Assembly (NCBI RefSeq): GCF_021166585.1
Contig: NZ_JAJOZE010000004.1
Coordinates: forward strand, 62,001 to 126,000
Source of the DNA: Metabacillus kandeliae
GTDB taxonomy: Bacteria > Bacillota > Bacilli > Bacillales > Bacillaceae
Length of the DNA: 64,000 bases
Direction of reading: 5' to 3'
Numbering within the stretch: position 1 is the first letter of the stretch; each line of letters opens with the position of its first letter. Under the pieces are notes generated by a model. The model was not told the DNA's origin. It made no database searches and saw only the letters and a program-made list of their open reading frames with translations. Shown here in pieces: positions 62,468 through 64,000 of this stretch. The position numbers and the translations under genes were made by a program.

Positions 62468-64000
62468 AACCCATCAGTCTCTCAATAGCAGGCCTGCACA
62501 GCTTCAGAGAAAAGCAGACGATAGATTTTGAATCGCTTTGCGGCGGCGGTGTTTTTGGCATTTTCGGTCCGACAGGCAGCGGGAAATCCTCCATACTGGA
62601 TGCTATGACACTCGCACTATATGGAAAAGTCGAAAGGGCTGCCAACAATACGCACGGCATTCTCAACCATGCAGAAGACAAGCTGTCTGTTTCCTACACA
62701 TTTGAATTGCAGAGCGGGAAGAAGAAAAAGAGGTACACGGTTGAACGGATGTACAAGCGGGCAGATGACCAGCGTGTCAAAACATCCATTACAAGGCTTT
62801 TGGATGCAACAGATGAACCCGTCGTGCTAGCAGATAAGGCAAATGAAGTGAATGAAAAAATCTATCAGCTCCTCGGATTAACGATTGATGATTTCACAAG
62901 AGCTGTTGTCCTGCCGCAAGGGAAATTCGCCGAATTTTTATCCTTGAAGGGCGCTGACAGAAGACAGATGCTGCAGCGGCTGTTTCATCTTGAACAGTAC
63001 GGCGACCAGATGCTGAAAAAATTAAAGGGCAGAATGGCTGATGCGAGGGGCAGCTTTGAAGTATTGCTTGCTGAGCAGTCAGGCTTGGGCGATGCTTCCA
63101 AAGAAGCGGTGGAACAGGCTGAAAAAGAGCTGAAAGAAGCAAGTATCCTCTATAGTAAGCGATCTGATGAGTACGAGCAGTTTAAAAAGGATTTTGAAGC
63201 AAAACAGCAGCTATGGAATCTCCAGGAAGAAGAGGCACTTTACCATACACAGCTGAAGGAGCTGGAGCTGAAACAAGAAAGCATCGGGCAGCAGGCTAAA
63301 AAGCTTTCCATTGCCACAGAAGCAGAAGGTCTGCAGCCTTATGCAAAAGCGCTTTTGAAAACAGCTGAAGAGCATGAGAAGCAGAAGGAACACCTTGAGG
63401 CTGCTGAAAAGCGCCACAACCAGAGCCATGAAGAATATGTTCACACTGAAAAAGAATATGCAGCGAAAAGAGCGGAAAAGGAAAAAGAGGAGCCTTTGCT
63501 GCTTGCCAAAAAGGAAAAACTCAGTTATCTGGCAGGCATTGAAAAAGAAGTGCAGCACCATAAAAAGGATCAAGCCGAGCTTGAGCAGAAGCTGTCTGAA
63601 GCAGAAAATGCGGTATCAGCGAAGGCGAAGTCCCTTCAGGAGGTTGACAGCGTCCTGCATAAAGCAGCGGCAAGACAGCTGGAGCTGAAAGAAAAGCTTC
63701 AGAGCAGCACGGTCTCAAGCAAGCACCGGTCAAGCTTGTATAAAGCCTCTGAATGGAAAAGAGAATATAACAGGCTTGAAGAACAGGAAAAAGAAACGGC
63801 TTCAGCAGCAGCCAAGAAAAAGGCTGCGCTCGCAGAAATAGAAGAAAAGCTTGCAAGCGCCAAAAAGGCGGAAGAGTCAAACCAGATCAGACTCGCAGAG
63901 CACTTTTCAGGGCTGCAGGATTTGTATCATGGTGCTGCAGCAAGAAAAAGAGAGGCAGAGCACTTTCTGAACACAGCAGCAAAGCTGATCACAGGAGAAA
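62464..64000 (+). CDS. sbcC: Exonuclease subunit SbcC, 5' part only
   Basis: The frame is open from ATG 62464 to the window end (512 codons). It begins MKPISLSIAGLHSFREKQTI, with Walker A GPTGSGKSSILDAM near residue 35 and the Rad50-like stretch DFTRAVVLPQGKFAEFL at about 145. Long coiled coil then runs to the edge. The remaining half, with the second ATPase lobe, is outside the window. It is translationally coupled to sbcD. Confidence 0.92.
   Translation, partial: MKPISLSIAGLHSFREKQTIDFESLCGGGVFGIFGPTGSGKSSILDAMTLALYGKVERAANNTHGILNHAEDKLSVSYTFELQSGKKKKRYTVERMYKRADDQRVKTSITRLLDATDEPVVLADKANEVNEKIYQLLGLTIDDFTRAVVLPQGKFAEFLSLKGADRRQMLQRLFHLEQYGDQMLKKLKGRMADARGSFEVLLAEQSGLGDASKEAVEQAEKELKEASILYSKRSDEYEQFKKDFEAKQQLWNLQEEEALYHTQLKELELKQESIGQQAKKLSIATEAEGLQPYAKALLKTAEEHEKQKEHLEAAEKRHNQSHEEYVHTEKEYAAKRAEKEKEEPLLLAKKEKLSYLAGIEKEVQHHKKDQAELEQKLSEAENAVSAKAKSLQEVDSVLHKAAARQLELKEKLQSSTVSSKHRSSLYKASEWKREYNRLEEQEKETASAAAKKKAALAEIEEKLASAKKAEESNQIRLAEHFSGLQDLYHGAAARKREAEHFLNTAAKLITGE

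Overview
The window is a chromosomal segment from a Bacillaceae member, related to Bacillus subtilis but a different species. The evidence is gene order. Read left to right it follows the B. subtilis yheA-yhaX-hemZ-yhaR-yhaQP-yhaONM-yhaL-prsA-hpr-yhaH-trpP-serC-hit-ecsABC-hmoB-pbpF-hemEHY-yhfHI-lplJ-lcfB-yhfN-comK-yhjDE-addBA-sbcDC region. Proteins align closely to those families, starts carry strong AAGGAGG-type ribosome binding sites, and GTG/TTG starts are common. No rRNA, tRNA, prophage, insertion sequence or CRISPR array was seen. Both ends cut a gene: yheA at the left and sbcC at the right.

Layout. 1-9 kb: yheA tail, HAD protein YhaX, a YwaF-type membrane protein, hemZ, the fosfomycin-resistance gene fosB, crotonase yhaR, and ABC exporter yhaQP. 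9-15 kb: the nuclease/ATPase pair yhaO-yhaN, exoribonuclease yhaM and yhaL. 15-24 kb: foldase prsA, two tiny sporulation membrane proteins, hpr/scoC, yhaH, trpP with a TRAP-binding leader, serC, an inserted iadA plus YfcC-type transporter operon, a VOC protein and hit. 24-37 kb: ecsABC, heme monooxygenase hmoB, penicillin-binding protein pbpF, the hemE-hemH-hemY operon, a LacI regulator, and a surface protein with an MPKTG sorting signal. 37-50 kb: yhfH, yhfI, lplJ, a pyruvate-oxidase-type enzyme, lcfB plus a true enoyl-CoA hydratase, azlCD, yhfN, and the glyoxylate-shunt operon aceBA. 50-64 kb: small unknown genes, a GNAT enzyme, comK, yhjD, yhjE, and the recombination block addBA-sbcDC.

Functional themes. 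Double-strand-break processing is doubled: AddAB and SbcDC sit at one end, and the Mre11/Rad50-like YhaO/YhaN pair at the other. Heme metabolism is spread over hemZ, hmoB and hemEHY. Fatty-acid use (lcfB under a FadR-like operator, two crotonases) sits near the glyoxylate shunt, which would let acetyl-CoA from beta-oxidation feed biosynthesis. Protein export and cell-envelope work is represented by prsA, ecsABC, pbpF and the MPKTG protein.

The most unusual signal lies between genes. At least five intergenic spacers hold arrays of short units repeated every 21 bp (20-21 bp in two of them), built from four unrelated core motifs: ggacag/cgccag, tgcagg, ccgata and atattcacc. Each array lies just past an intrinsic terminator. 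Two of the spacers also carry a duplicated module of about 206-215 bp. The shared period across unrelated motifs equals two DNA helical turns, and also seven codons. I cannot assign a function to it.
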